A DNA stretch of 10,070 bases from an uncultured Clostridia bacterium (GCA_946410395.1 CAMKAE010000066.1:1-10070); one strand, 5' to 3'; shown: positions 1 to 7,134, numbered from the stretch's first letter. Made by a program: numbers and translations. Notes: a model not told the origin generated them from the sequence alone.

Positions 1-55
1 CCCCCAGTCTCCCCTGAAAGGGGAGATGTCGCCGCAGCGACAGAGGGGTTCCACT
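1..55 (+). repeat. Palindromic interspersed repeat, copy 1
   Basis: This 55-bp unit is identical to the copy at 106-160. It contains two hairpins: TCTCCCCT/AGGGGAGA (8-15 with 19-26, 3-nt loop) and GTCGC/GCGAC (28-32 with 37-41, loop CGCA), followed by CAGAGGGG. Diverged copies occur at 8503-8575 and 8671-8727. It resembles REP-like or MITE-like extragenic elements. The left end may lie outside the window. Confidence 0.9.
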
Positions 56-105
56 GCAGAGTCGGGAACCCAGCCATTATGCCGGAGCGCGCACCTTACC
101 ATACA

Positions 106-160
106 CCCCCAGTCTCCCCTGAAAGGGGAGATGTCGCCGCAGCGACAGAGGGGTTCCACT
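106..160 (+). repeat. Palindromic interspersed repeat, copy 2
   Basis: This is a perfect 55-bp direct repeat of positions 1-55, with a period of 105 bp. It has the same two stem-loops, at 113-131 and 133-146. Perfect identity points to a recent duplication or recent insertion. It ends 31 bp before the start of the DUF559 gene, so it could influence the 5' end of that transcript. The 50 bp between the copies show no feature I can name, and I find no convincing promoter in 56-190. Confidence 0.9.
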
Positions 161-190
161 TCGCTGCCGCCATCCTCAAGGAGCATCGCC

Positions 191-592
191 ATGCAGGACA
201 CATCCCAAAAGGACTATTCCTTCACCGCCTATAACCATCAGCACCTGGAAACCGCACGCATGCTCCGGAAAAACATGACCCGCGCGGAAGCCAAACTGTG
301 GTATGATTACTGCCGTGCGAGCAAATACAGATTCCAGCGCCAGCGATCCATCGACCAGTTCATCGTCGATTTCTACTGCTCAGCAGCAAAACTGGTGATC
401 GAGATCGACGGCGCGCCGCACTTCACCACAGACGGGAAACAATATGATTCGATCAGAACGGAAGTTCTGGAACGATATGGTCTGCAGGTGATCCGCTTCA
501 CCAATCAGCAGGTGTTAAACAATTTCTCAAGCGTTTGTGGAGCAATCGAACAGGCGGCCGCGGAAAGAGTGTCTCAAACCAAAGATCATTGA
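191..592 (+). CDS. DUF559 domain endonuclease-like protein
   Basis: This 133-residue protein matches the DUF559 pattern (Vsr-like, PD-(D/E)XK-related fold). It has MTRAEAKLW (29-37), a basic RFQRQ stretch (47-51), IVDFYC (58-63), the acidic core LVIEIDG (68-74) followed by H77, and the late GLQVIRFTNQQVL segment (97-109). D60, E71 and D73 are the likely metal-binding residues. Family members are small nuclease-like proteins, often in mobile or restriction-modification contexts; the substrate is unknown. I chose ATG 191 because AAGGAG (178-183) lies 7 nt upstream and the family domain starts soon after. The frame stays open back to position 26, but there it only translates the repeat DNA. The gene ends 18 nt before the MNT gene, so it is probably co-transcribed. 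Sampled lines are about 47-57% GC, clearly below leuS, which suggests transfer. Confidence 0.85.
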   Translation: MQDTSQKDYSFTAYNHQHLETARMLRKNMTRAEAKLWYDYCRASKYRFQRQRSIDQFIVDFYCSAAKLVIEIDGAPHFTTDGKQYDSIRTEVLERYGLQVIRFTNQQVLNNFSSVCGAIEQAAAERVSQTKDH

Positions 593-610
593 CAAGGAGG
601 AATCTGCTCC

Positions 611-982
611 ATGTCCATCCAGATCAACCACCCCCCGGGAACGCATCCGCCTGTCCCGGCAGGCATGCGCCGAGAAAGCCTGCCCGACACAGGCTCCACA
701 GGGATCAGGCCGGCCGTGATCGCAGAGATCATTGCCCTGGCGAAGGCGTACGGGCTGCAGCGGGTCATCCTCTTCGGCTCCAGAGCCCGCGGGGATTATC
801 GGCCCAAGAGCGACATCGACCTGGCCGTGTCAGGGGGCAGCATTGACCGCTTCCGGCTGGCCGTGAACGACGAGACCGGCACGCTGCTGAGCGTGGACGT
901 GGTCAACCTGGACACCTGCGCGCAGCCCGGGCTGCTGGCCGCCATCCAAAAGGAGGGGATCGTCCTGTATGAAAAAGTTTGA
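611..982 (+). CDS. MNT-domain nucleotidyltransferase antitoxin (MntA-like)
   Basis: This 123-residue protein is a minimal nucleotidyltransferase of the polymerase-beta superfamily. The core GSRARGDYRPKSDID gives a GS-X10-DXD signature (G56, S57, D68, D70), with a probable third metal ligand at D96 in SVDVV. In characterised type VII systems such an MntA protein neutralises its HEPN toxin by transferring AMP onto a toxin tyrosine; here that activity is inferred. AAGGAGG (594-600) lies 10 nt before ATG 611 and supports this start, which leaves a Pro-rich N-terminal extension of about 30 residues before the domain that is unusual for the family. M19 is an alternative start, but its ribosome binding site is poorer. 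The gene overlaps the HEPN gene by 14 nt, the usual translational coupling in such pairs. Confidence 0.9.
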   Translation: MSIQINHPPGTHPPVPAGMRRESLPDTGSTGIRPAVIAEIIALAKAYGLQRVILFGSRARGDYRPKSDIDLAVSGGSIDRFRLAVNDETGTLLSVDVVNLDTCAQPGLLAAIQKEGIVLYEKV

Positions 983-1373
983 AAACTACAGCGCAAACCT
1001 CGCGGTTCTCGCCCGGGCAAACGAGCAGGACCTGGACAACGATTTCATCCTCAGCGGCATCATCGACAAATTCTTCCTGCAGTTTGAGCTGGGGTGGAAA
1101 ACCCTGAAGGATCTCCTGGCCTACGAGGGCCTGGACGTCGCCCGGACCGGTTCTCCCCGGGAGATCATCAAGGCGGCCTACCGCTGCTACGACTCCCTGG
1201 ACGAGGACACCTGGCTGGCCATGCTCTCCCAGCGCAACAACATGGCCCACGTCTATGACGCGGCCGCCGCCAGGGCGCTGGTACAGACCATCCTGAACAC
1301 CTACATCCCGGCCTTTGCGCGGCTGGAGGAAGAGCTCCGGCAGCGCTACGGCCAGACCCTGAATACCCTTTGA
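969..1373 (+). CDS. HEPN-domain toxin / nucleotidyltransferase substrate-binding protein (HI0074-like)
   Basis: This 134-residue, largely helical protein belongs to the HI0074-like nucleotidyltransferase substrate-binding HEPN family. Typical segments are FENYSANL (4-11), the DKFFLQFELGWKTLKDLL helix (33-50), the SPREIIKAA motif (62-70) and W82. The key motif is R89-NNMA-H94-V-Y96, an R-X4-H-X-Y signature: R and H form the RNase active site in HEPN toxins, and Y is the residue AMPylated by the cognate MntA in characterised systems. Both residues are intact, so the toxin is probably functional. AAAGGAGG (948-955) lies inside the upstream gene about 13 nt before the ATG. It is coupled to the MNT gene and ends 27 nt before the leuS start. 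RNase activity is inferred from the family; some HI0074-like members are described only as binding partners. Confidence 0.9.
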   Translation: MKKFENYSANLAVLARANEQDLDNDFILSGIIDKFFLQFELGWKTLKDLLAYEGLDVARTGSPREIIKAAYRCYDSLDEDTWLAMLSQRNNMAHVYDAAAARALVQTILNTYIPAFARLEEELRQRYGQTLNTL

Positions 1374-1400
1374 CCGCACATCATGAAGGAGGAACACCCC

Positions 1401-3818
1401 ATGCCATCCATCGCCCCCTACAACCCCAAAGCCATCGAACCCAAGTGGCAGAAGATCTGGAAAGAGACCCACGCCTTTGAGGCGGAGGCCTCGCACGACA
1501 AGCCCAAGTTCTACGGGCTGATCGAATTCCCGTACCCCTCCGGCGCGGGCCTGCACGTGGGCCATCCCCGGTCCAACACCGCCATGGACATCATCTCCCG
1601 CAAGCGGCGGATGCAGGGCTACAACGTGCTCTTCCCCATCGGCTGGGACGCCTTCGGCCTGCCCACGGAGAACTACGCCATCAAGAACCACATCCACCCC
1701 GCCAAGGTGACGAAGCAGAACATCGACCGCTTCCGCAAGCAGCTGCAGATGCTGGGCTTCTCCTTTGACTACAGCCGGGAGGTCAACACCACCGACCCGG
1801 ACTACTTCAAGTGGACCCAGTGGATCTTCCTGAAGCTCTTCGAGCACGGCCTGGTCTTCCGCGACAAGACCCTGGTCAACTACTGCCCCTTCTGCAAGGT
1901 GGTCCTCTCCAACGAGGACAGCCAGGGCGGCAAGTGCGACATCTGCCACAACGACGTGGTGCAGCTGCCCAAGGACGTGTGGTACCTGCGGATCACCAAG
2001 TACGCCGACCGCCTGCTGGAGGGCCTCAAGACGGTGGACTACCCGGAGAACATCGCCATGCAGCAGGTGAACTGGATCGGCAAGTCCACCGGCGCCTTCG
2101 TGCGCTTCCCCTTCGAGGGCCTGGACGAGACGATTGAGATCTACACCACCCGCCCCGACACCCTCTTCGGCGTCACCTTCATGGTCATGGCCCCCGAGCA
2201 TCCGCTGATCGACAAGTACGCGGCGCGCATCGCCAACATGGACGCGGTCACCGCCTACCGCGAGGTCTGCGCCAAGAAGACCGAGTTTGAGCGCACCCAG
2301 CTGGTCAAGGAAAAGACCGGCGTGCGCCTGGAGGGCCTGCGCGCGGTCAACCCCCTGACCGGCAAGGCCGTGCCGATCTACATCTCCGACTACGTCATGA
2401 TGGGCTACGGCACCGGCGCGATCATGGCCGTGCCCGCCCACGACCAGCGCGACTGGGAGTTCGCCCGCAAGTTCGGCATCGACATCGTGCAGGTGATCAA
2501 GGGCGGCGACATTGAGCAGGAAGCGTACACCGGCGACGGCGAGATGATCAACTCGGACTTCCTCAACGGCTACACCAACAAGAAGGACTCCATCGCCCGC
2601 GCGGTGGAGGAGGTGGAGAAGCGCGGCTTCGGCCGGGCCGGCGTCCAGTACAAGATGAAGGACTGGGCCTTCAACCGCCAGCGCTACTGGGGCGAGCCCA
2701 TCCCGCTGGTCCACTGCCCGAAGTGCGGCGTGGTGGCCGTGCCCTATGAGGAGCTCCCCCTGCGCCTGCCGGAGGTGGAGAACTTCGAGCCCGGCACCGA
2801 CGGCAAGAGCCCGCTGGCCAAGGTCCCCGAGTTCGTCCACTGCGCCTGCCCCAAGTGCGGCGGCCCCGCCGAGCGCGAGACCGACACCATGCCGCAGTGG
2901 GCCGGCTCCAGCTGGTACTTCCTGCGCTACTGCGACCCGCACAACGACAAGGCCTTCGCCTCGAAGGAGGAGCTGGACTACTGGATGCCCGTGGACTGGT
3001 ACAACGGCGGCATGGAGCACGTGACCCGTCACCTGCTCTACAGCCGTTTCTGGCATCAGTTCCTCTACGACATCGGCGAGGTCTCCTGCCCCGAGCCCTA
3101 CGCCAAGCGCACCGCGCAGGGCCTGATCCTGGGCACCGACGGCGAGAAGATGTCCAAGAGCCGCGGCAACGTCGTGAATCCCGAGGAGGTCGTGGACGAG
3201 ATCGGCGCGGACGCCTTCCGCTGCTATGAGATGTTCATGGGCGCCTTTGACCAGGCGATCCCGTGGAGCACCAACGGCGCCAAGGGCTGCCGGAAGTTCC
3301 TCGACCGCGTCTGGCGCCTGCAGGAAAAGCTCACCGACGGCACTGCCTACTCCCCCGCCCTCAACGCGGTGATCAACGAGACCATCAAGAAGGTCTCCGA
3401 GGACATCGAGCGGATGAAGTTCAACACCGCCATCGCCCAGATGATGACCCTGGTGAACGAGATGAGCGCCCAGCCCAGCGTGACGAAGGCCGATCTGGAG
3501 GCCCTGCTGCTGATTCTCTCCCCCGTCGCGCCCCACATCTGCGAGGAGATGTGGCAGAACCTGGGCCACGCGGAGCCCATCCACCACCAGCCCTGGCCCG
3601 CCTGGGACGAGAACGCCCTGGTCAAGGCCGAGGTGGAGATCGCCGTGCAGGTCAACGGCAAGGTGCGCGGCCGCATCATGGTGCCCGCCGACCTGGGCAA
3701 GGCCGAGGCCGAGGAGACCCTCCCCGCCACCGAGGCCGTGCAGAAGCTCACCGCTGGCAAGACCGTCGTGAAGGTGGTCTTCGTCCCCGGCCGCCTGCTG
3801 AACATCGTCGCGAAATAA
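1401..3818 (+). CDS. leuS: Leucyl-tRNA synthetase
   Basis: LeuS charges tRNA-Leu with leucine in the cytoplasm and is essential. The protein of 805 residues matches the usual bacterial length. Visible landmarks are the HIGH-class motif HVGH (52-55) in PYPSGAGLHVGH, GWDAFGLPTENYAIK, a zinc-knuckle-like CPFC...CDIC cluster (C162, C165, C179, C182), the CP1 editing signatures TTRPDT (249-254) and GTGAIMAVPAHDQRD (ending near 351), a second Cys-rich insert (CPKCG ... CACPKCG), the KMSKS loop (583-587) in GEKMSKSRGNVVNP, and a C-terminal VQVNGKVRG. ATG 1401 is preferred over in-frame ATG 1383, because AAGGAGG at 1386-1392 is then an ideal site 8 nt upstream. Only 27 nt separate it from the HEPN gene, so there is no room for the T-box leader common ahead of leuS in Firmicutes. 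Confidence 0.98.
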   Translation: MPSIAPYNPKAIEPKWQKIWKETHAFEAEASHDKPKFYGLIEFPYPSGAGLHVGHPRSNTAMDIISRKRRMQGYNVLFPIGWDAFGLPTENYAIKNHIHPAKVTKQNIDRFRKQLQMLGFSFDYSREVNTTDPDYFKWTQWIFLKLFEHGLVFRDKTLVNYCPFCKVVLSNEDSQGGKCDICHNDVVQLPKDVWYLRITKYADRLLEGLKTVDYPENIAMQQVNWIGKSTGAFVRFPFEGLDETIEIYTTRPDTLFGVTFMVMAPEHPLIDKYAARIANMDAVTAYREVCAKKTEFERTQLVKEKTGVRLEGLRAVNPLTGKAVPIYISDYVMMGYGTGAIMAVPAHDQRDWEFARKFGIDIVQVIKGGDIEQEAYTGDGEMINSDFLNGYTNKKDSIARAVEEVEKRGFGRAGVQYKMKDWAFNRQRYWGEPIPLVHCPKCGVVAVPYEELPLRLPEVENFEPGTDGKSPLAKVPEFVHCACPKCGGPAERETDTMPQWAGSSWYFLRYCDPHNDKAFASKEELDYWMPVDWYNGGMEHVTRHLLYSRFWHQFLYDIGEVSCPEPYAKRTAQGLILGTDGEKMSKSRGNVVNPEEVVDEIGADAFRCYEMFMGAFDQAIPWSTNGAKGCRKFLDRVWRLQEKLTDGTAYSPALNAVINETIKKVSEDIERMKFNTAIAQMMTLVNEMSAQPSVTKADLEALLLILSPVAPHICEEMWQNLGHAEPIHHQPWPAWDENALVKAEVEIAVQVNGKVRGRIMVPADLGKAEAEETLPATEAVQKLTAGKTVVKVVFVPGRLLNIVAK

Positions 3819-3833
3819 AAAGGAGGAATCCCC

Positions 3834-4388
3834 ATGCTTTGTCCCAACTGCGGAAACCAGAACGCTGAAGACCTTAAGTTTTGCGCACATTGCGGCGCTG
3901 CGCTCAACGCCGACGCGCCAACCGTCAACCTGACCAAGGAACCCGCAGCCCCGGAGGTTGTCCCCGCTGCCCCCGTGTCCGCGGCCCCCGCCCAGAAAAG
4001 GTTCTCGCCCAAGTCCATCGTCAGCATGATCCTGGGCCTGTCCGGCCTGGGCTTCGCCACCGCCGCGGTCATCTATCAGATTGCGGGGCTCGTGGCCATG
4101 GAGGGAATCCGCGCCCTGGGAGGTACCTACAGATACCGTGATTATTACGCTTATTCCTCGGACTATGCCGTCGGCGCCGCCTTCGCCGTCCTGGCGATTG
4201 TTTTCGCGGTCATCGGCATCGGCTGCGCGATCCCGGCGCTGATCCTCAGCCCCAGGGGCATGCGCGAGGGCACGGCCCCCGGCAATCACGGCATGGCCAA
4301 GTGCGGCAAGGTGACCGGCGTCATCACCATCGTCTTCTGCGCCATCGCCATCGTTCTGGCCATCATCAGCTTTGCCACCCTGGTCTAA
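3834..4388 (+). CDS. Zinc-ribbon membrane protein (DUF4190-like)
   Basis: This 184-residue protein begins with a zinc ribbon, CPNC...CAHC (C3, C6, C17, C20; spacing CX2C-X10-CX2C). An Ala/Pro-rich linker (about 24-55) follows, then three hydrophobic segments at roughly 61-89, 112-139 and 160-184. A Tyr-rich stretch (TYRYRDYYAYSSDY, 98-111) separates the first two segments. The pattern resembles small zinc_ribbon_2/DUF4190-type membrane proteins common in gut Firmicutes, whose role is unknown. AAGGAGG ends 7 nt before ATG 3834, and leuS ends 15 nt upstream, so co-expression with leuS is likely. The protein ends within its last hydrophobic segment, with essentially no cytoplasmic or extracellular tail. 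I cannot assign a function; the fold assignment is reasonably sure. Confidence 0.8.
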   Translation: MLCPNCGNQNAEDLKFCAHCGAALNADAPTVNLTKEPAAPEVVPAAPVSAAPAQKRFSPKSIVSMILGLSGLGFATAAVIYQIAGLVAMEGIRALGGTYRYRDYYAYSSDYAVGAAFAVLAIVFAVIGIGCAIPALILSPRGMREGTAPGNHGMAKCGKVTGVITIVFCAIAIVLAIISFATLV

Positions 4389-4421
4389 CCCTGAAACATG
4401 CGGAACGAAAGGATGAACACT

Positions 4422-5045
4422 ATGGACAACCGGGAGCGGCGCGACAGCGGCCTGGCCTACATGGCGGACGCGGGCGTGCTGGCGGAGATGGGCGCCTGCA
4501 AGAAAAAGCTGAAGGCGCTCAACAGCGCGGACGCCTGGGATTTTGAGGCCATCAGCCGGATCGCGGCGGAAATCATCCCCGACAGCCACGGCCTGTTCAT
4601 CGTGCCGCCCTTCTACTGCGAATACGGCACGCACATCCACCTGGGGCCGAACTTTTTCGCCAATTACGACTGCGTGCTCATCGACGTCGCGCCGATCACC
4701 ATCGGGAAGAACTGCCAGATGGCCCCGAAGGTGGCGATCTACACCGCGGGCCATCCGGTTCACCCGTGGACGCGGGCGACGGGCTATGAGTACGGCAAGC
4801 CGGTCACCATCGGCGACGACGTGTGGCTGGGCGGCAGCAGCGTGATCCTCCCCGGCGTCACCATCGGCGACGGCGCGGTGATCGGCGCGGGCAGCGTCGT
4901 GACCCGCGACATTCCGCCCATGGTCGTGGCGGCCGGCAACCCCTGCCGCGTCATCCGGGAGATCACCGAGGCGGACCGGCGAAAGCTCTTCAGGCGGGAG
5001 GACATCGACGATGAGATCTGGGAGATGCTGCAGCGCGGCGAATAA
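4422..5045 (+). CDS. Maltose/galactoside-type O-acetyltransferase (left-handed beta-helix)
   Basis: This 207-residue member of the MAT/GAT group of hexapeptide acetyltransferases should transfer acetyl from acetyl-CoA to a sugar hydroxyl. The N-terminal helical region (about 5-60) corresponds to the Mac domain. Hexapeptide turns follow: PPFYCEYGTHIHLG, PITIGKNC, PVTIGDDVWLGGSSVILPGVTIGDGAVIGAGSVVT (about 128-161), then the acetyl-CoA-binding end GNPCRVIRE. YTAGHPVHP places the expected catalytic His at H111. ATG 4422 is preferred because AAAGGA (4408-4413) lies 8 nt upstream; in-frame ATGs at 4398 and 4413 lack a well-placed site. It lies 33 nt after the zinc-ribbon gene, and its 3' end overlaps the secreted hydrolase gene by 35 nt. 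The acceptor sugar cannot be read from sequence; a surface glycan or a free sugar are both possible. Confidence 0.9.
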   Translation: MDNRERRDSGLAYMADAGVLAEMGACKKKLKALNSADAWDFEAISRIAAEIIPDSHGLFIVPPFYCEYGTHIHLGPNFFANYDCVLIDVAPITIGKNCQMAPKVAIYTAGHPVHPWTRATGYEYGKPVTIGDDVWLGGSSVILPGVTIGDGAVIGAGSVVTRDIPPMVVAAGNPCRVIREITEADRRKLFRREDIDDEIWEMLQRGE

Positions 5046-7113
5046 GGGCTGGCTGCTGGCGATCCTGCTTCTGCTGCTGCCCTGCGCCGCCCTGGCGCAG
5101 GACGGTCCCCGCATGCCCGGCCCCGCCGCGCTCACCGAGGCGGAGGCCGCGTCCGTTCAGGCCGCCGGTGCCCTGGAGCGCAGCCCGTGGCTGGACAAGG
5201 CCCTGTCGCTGCTGGAGGAGGGAAACCCCTTCCTCGTGCGCTACAACCTGCTGACCGGCGCGCATGTGCAGCCGCGCCTGCCCTTCGGCGTCCCCTATCT
5301 CTACGGCGGGCAGGCGGCCAACCACGTCTTCTCCCGGGAACCGGACTACGCGGTCGAAGCCGCCTGGACCTCCAGCCCCGCCTACTATGTCAGCGGCAAG
5401 AACTATCTCTACGGCTTTGACTGCGTGGGCTATGTGAAATGGGTCTGGGGCCAGGTGTCCGAAAAGGAATGGCCCACCTCCGACGGCCTGCTGTCGGACC
5501 GCGCCGGCCATGTGCTGGATCCCGGCACGGCGCTGCCCGACTGGGAGGCCGTAGCCCGGATGCTGGCCTCCGGCGACATCCTCGTGATGCGGCATCCCGG
5601 CAACCACATCGCCTTCTACATCGGCACGCTGCGGGCCTTCGGCTACACGGCGGAGGAGGTCCCGGACCTGGCGCCTTACCTTGACTATCCGCTGCTCATC
5701 CACTCCAACACCAACGCGGGGGTCGCGCGGCGCTTCGCCTGGCTGCTGAAAAACGGCCTGCCTAAGTACCGTGGCGCGACCGTCACCGACGGCGGCGTGG
5801 CGGTGTCCATCCTCGGCGTGCCCACCTCGGCGGCCCCCGGCCATGTGGTGGAGCAGAACCAGGACACCTGGTACTTCACCCTGCCCGACGGCACCTGGCT
5901 GACGGTGCAGCCCTGGGCGTCCGTGACCGACTACTGCTGGTGGCACGACGCCGCCCCCGTGCTGCGGACCACGGTCACCGCGGCGGAGGTCACGGACATG
6001 ATCACCGCCGACGGGGCTCCGGACATCACCGCCGGCTGCAGCTTCACCTCCACCCGCACCCAGGGCAGCCTGAACGCGCTGCGGGACGGCAAGACCGACA
6101 CCTATGTCACGCTGATGAAGGACGGCGGCACGGTGGAGATCCGGGCCGGGGAGCCCGTGTGGGGCGTGTATGTTAGCCTCTTCTATCTCTACAGCAGGCC
6201 CGTGGCCTATGACTTACAGGTGGAAGACGGCCTCGGCGGCTGGAAAACCGTGTCCTCCGGCGGGGAATTCCTGACCGGCTGGCATCCGCTGGCCGAGCCC
6301 GCCACCCGGCTGCGGATCGTCACCACCGGCGAGGTCTCCATGGCCATCGCGGAGCTGCAGCTCTTCGGCGAGGGGGAGAAGCCCGGCTATGTGCAGGTGT
6401 GGCGCAGGGCGGAGAAATGCGACCTGATGCTGCTGACGGCGCACCCGGACGACGAGCTGCTCTGGTTCGGCGGCCTGCTGCCCACCTACGCGGGCGACCG
6501 CGGGCTCACCGTGCAGTGCGTGGTCCTGGCCCCCACCGGCGGCCAGCGCCGTCTGGAGCTGCTGCGCGCCCTGTGGCACTGCGGCGTCACCGTCTACCCG
6601 GAGATGCTGGGCTTCCCGGACGCCAATCATGGCCAGGTCAGGGAGCAGTATGCGGGCTGGTATGGCGAGACCAACGTGCTGACCCGGGTGACGGAGGTCA
6701 TCCGGCATTACCGCCCCGAGGTCCTGGTGACCCACGGCGAGGGCGGCGAGTACGGCCACGGCGCCCACAAGCTGGCCGCGGACGCCGCTAAGCGCGCAAT
6801 CGAAGCCGCGGCGCTCCCCGACCGCTACCCGTCCTCCGCGCAGACCTGGGGGGTCTGGCAGGTGAAAAAGCTCTACCTCCACGAGTACCCCGTGCGGCCG
6901 ATCCGCTGCGACTGGGATCAGCCCCTGGCGGCCTTCGGCGGAAAGACCGGCTTCCGGATCGCAGCGGAGGCCTTCACCTTTCACGCCTCCCAGACCCGCC
7001 GGGGCTGGTCCATCAGCCGCGGCGCGGAGCACGACAACACCGCCTTCGGCCTGTACATGACGCAGGTGGGCGACGACACCGGCGCCGGCGACCTGATGGA
7101 GCACATTCCCTGA
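5011..7113 (+). CDS. Secreted NlpC/P60 - F5/8C-like - PIG-L deacetylase fusion
   Basis: This 700-residue multidomain protein appears to be exported. A signal peptide (1-28) has a Leu-rich core and an ALA/QD cleavage site; Pro before C24 argues against a lipoprotein. An NlpC/P60-like region (about 80-245) has FDCVGYVKW with C138, NHIAFYIG with H199, and LLIHSN with H231, a plausible Cys-His-His triad for peptidoglycan peptide cleavage. Residues 330-460 look like an F5/8C (discoidin-like) carbohydrate-binding module ending in IAELQLFGEG. The C-terminal PIG-L/LmbE domain (about 468-655) has AHPDDE (477-482) and YGHGAH (581-586), the zinc-binding motifs of N-acetylglucosamine de-N-acetylases. GGGAGG (4996-5001) lies 9 nt before ATG 5011, inside the acetyltransferase gene, so coupled translation is likely. 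The discoidin-like call is the least certain. The likely target is cell-wall or other amino-sugar glycan. Confidence 0.85.
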   Translation: MRSGRCCSAANKGWLLAILLLLLPCAALAQDGPRMPGPAALTEAEAASVQAAGALERSPWLDKALSLLEEGNPFLVRYNLLTGAHVQPRLPFGVPYLYGGQAANHVFSREPDYAVEAAWTSSPAYYVSGKNYLYGFDCVGYVKWVWGQVSEKEWPTSDGLLSDRAGHVLDPGTALPDWEAVARMLASGDILVMRHPGNHIAFYIGTLRAFGYTAEEVPDLAPYLDYPLLIHSNTNAGVARRFAWLLKNGLPKYRGATVTDGGVAVSILGVPTSAAPGHVVEQNQDTWYFTLPDGTWLTVQPWASVTDYCWWHDAAPVLRTTVTAAEVTDMITADGAPDITAGCSFTSTRTQGSLNALRDGKTDTYVTLMKDGGTVEIRAGEPVWGVYVSLFYLYSRPVAYDLQVEDGLGGWKTVSSGGEFLTGWHPLAEPATRLRIVTTGEVSMAIAELQLFGEGEKPGYVQVWRRAEKCDLMLLTAHPDDELLWFGGLLPTYAGDRGLTVQCVVLAPTGGQRRLELLRALWHCGVTVYPEMLGFPDANHGQVREQYAGWYGETNVLTRVTEVIRHYRPEVLVTHGEGGEYGHGAHKLAADAAKRAIEAAALPDRYPSSAQTWGVWQVKKLYLHEYPVRPIRCDWDQPLAAFGGKTGFRIAAEAFTFHASQTRRGWSISRGAEHDNTAFGLYMTQVGDDTGAGDLMEHIP

Positions 7114-7134
7114 CGCGCCGGGCGGGATTGGACC

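Noticed and set aside
1..160. CRISPR array
   Set aside because: There are only two direct units, each 55 bp with internal hairpins, the family recurs in inverted orientation elsewhere, and no cas gene is present.
26..190. Upstream extension of the DUF559 frame to ATG 26
   Set aside because: The added 55 residues are translated repeat DNA (the same MSPQRQRGS peptide appears twice), there is no ribosome binding site, and AAGGAG at 178-183 supports ATG 191.
56..190. Promoter for the DUF559/MNT/HEPN unit
   Set aside because: I looked for -35/-10 pairs between and after the repeats and found only poor matches (for example CATTAT at 75-80 without a -35). The promoter may lie left of the window or be unlike the consensus.
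1383..1400. ATG 1383 as leuS start
   Set aside because: It would place the AAGGAGG at 1386-1392 inside the coding sequence; that site is ideally spaced for ATG 1401, and LeuRS proteins begin close to the NPKAIEPKWQ segment.
903..5135. A 1,410-codon open frame on the minus strand across HEPN, leuS, zinc-ribbon and acetyltransferase genes
   Set aside because: It lies antisense to well-recognised genes, its translation is His/Val/Gly/Asp/Leu-rich low-complexity text with no family motif, and long antisense frames are a known by-product of GC-rich codon use.
5685..7104. Minus-strand open frames opposite the NlpC/P60-PIG-L gene
   Set aside because: They are antisense shadows with compositionally biased translations and no recognisable motif.
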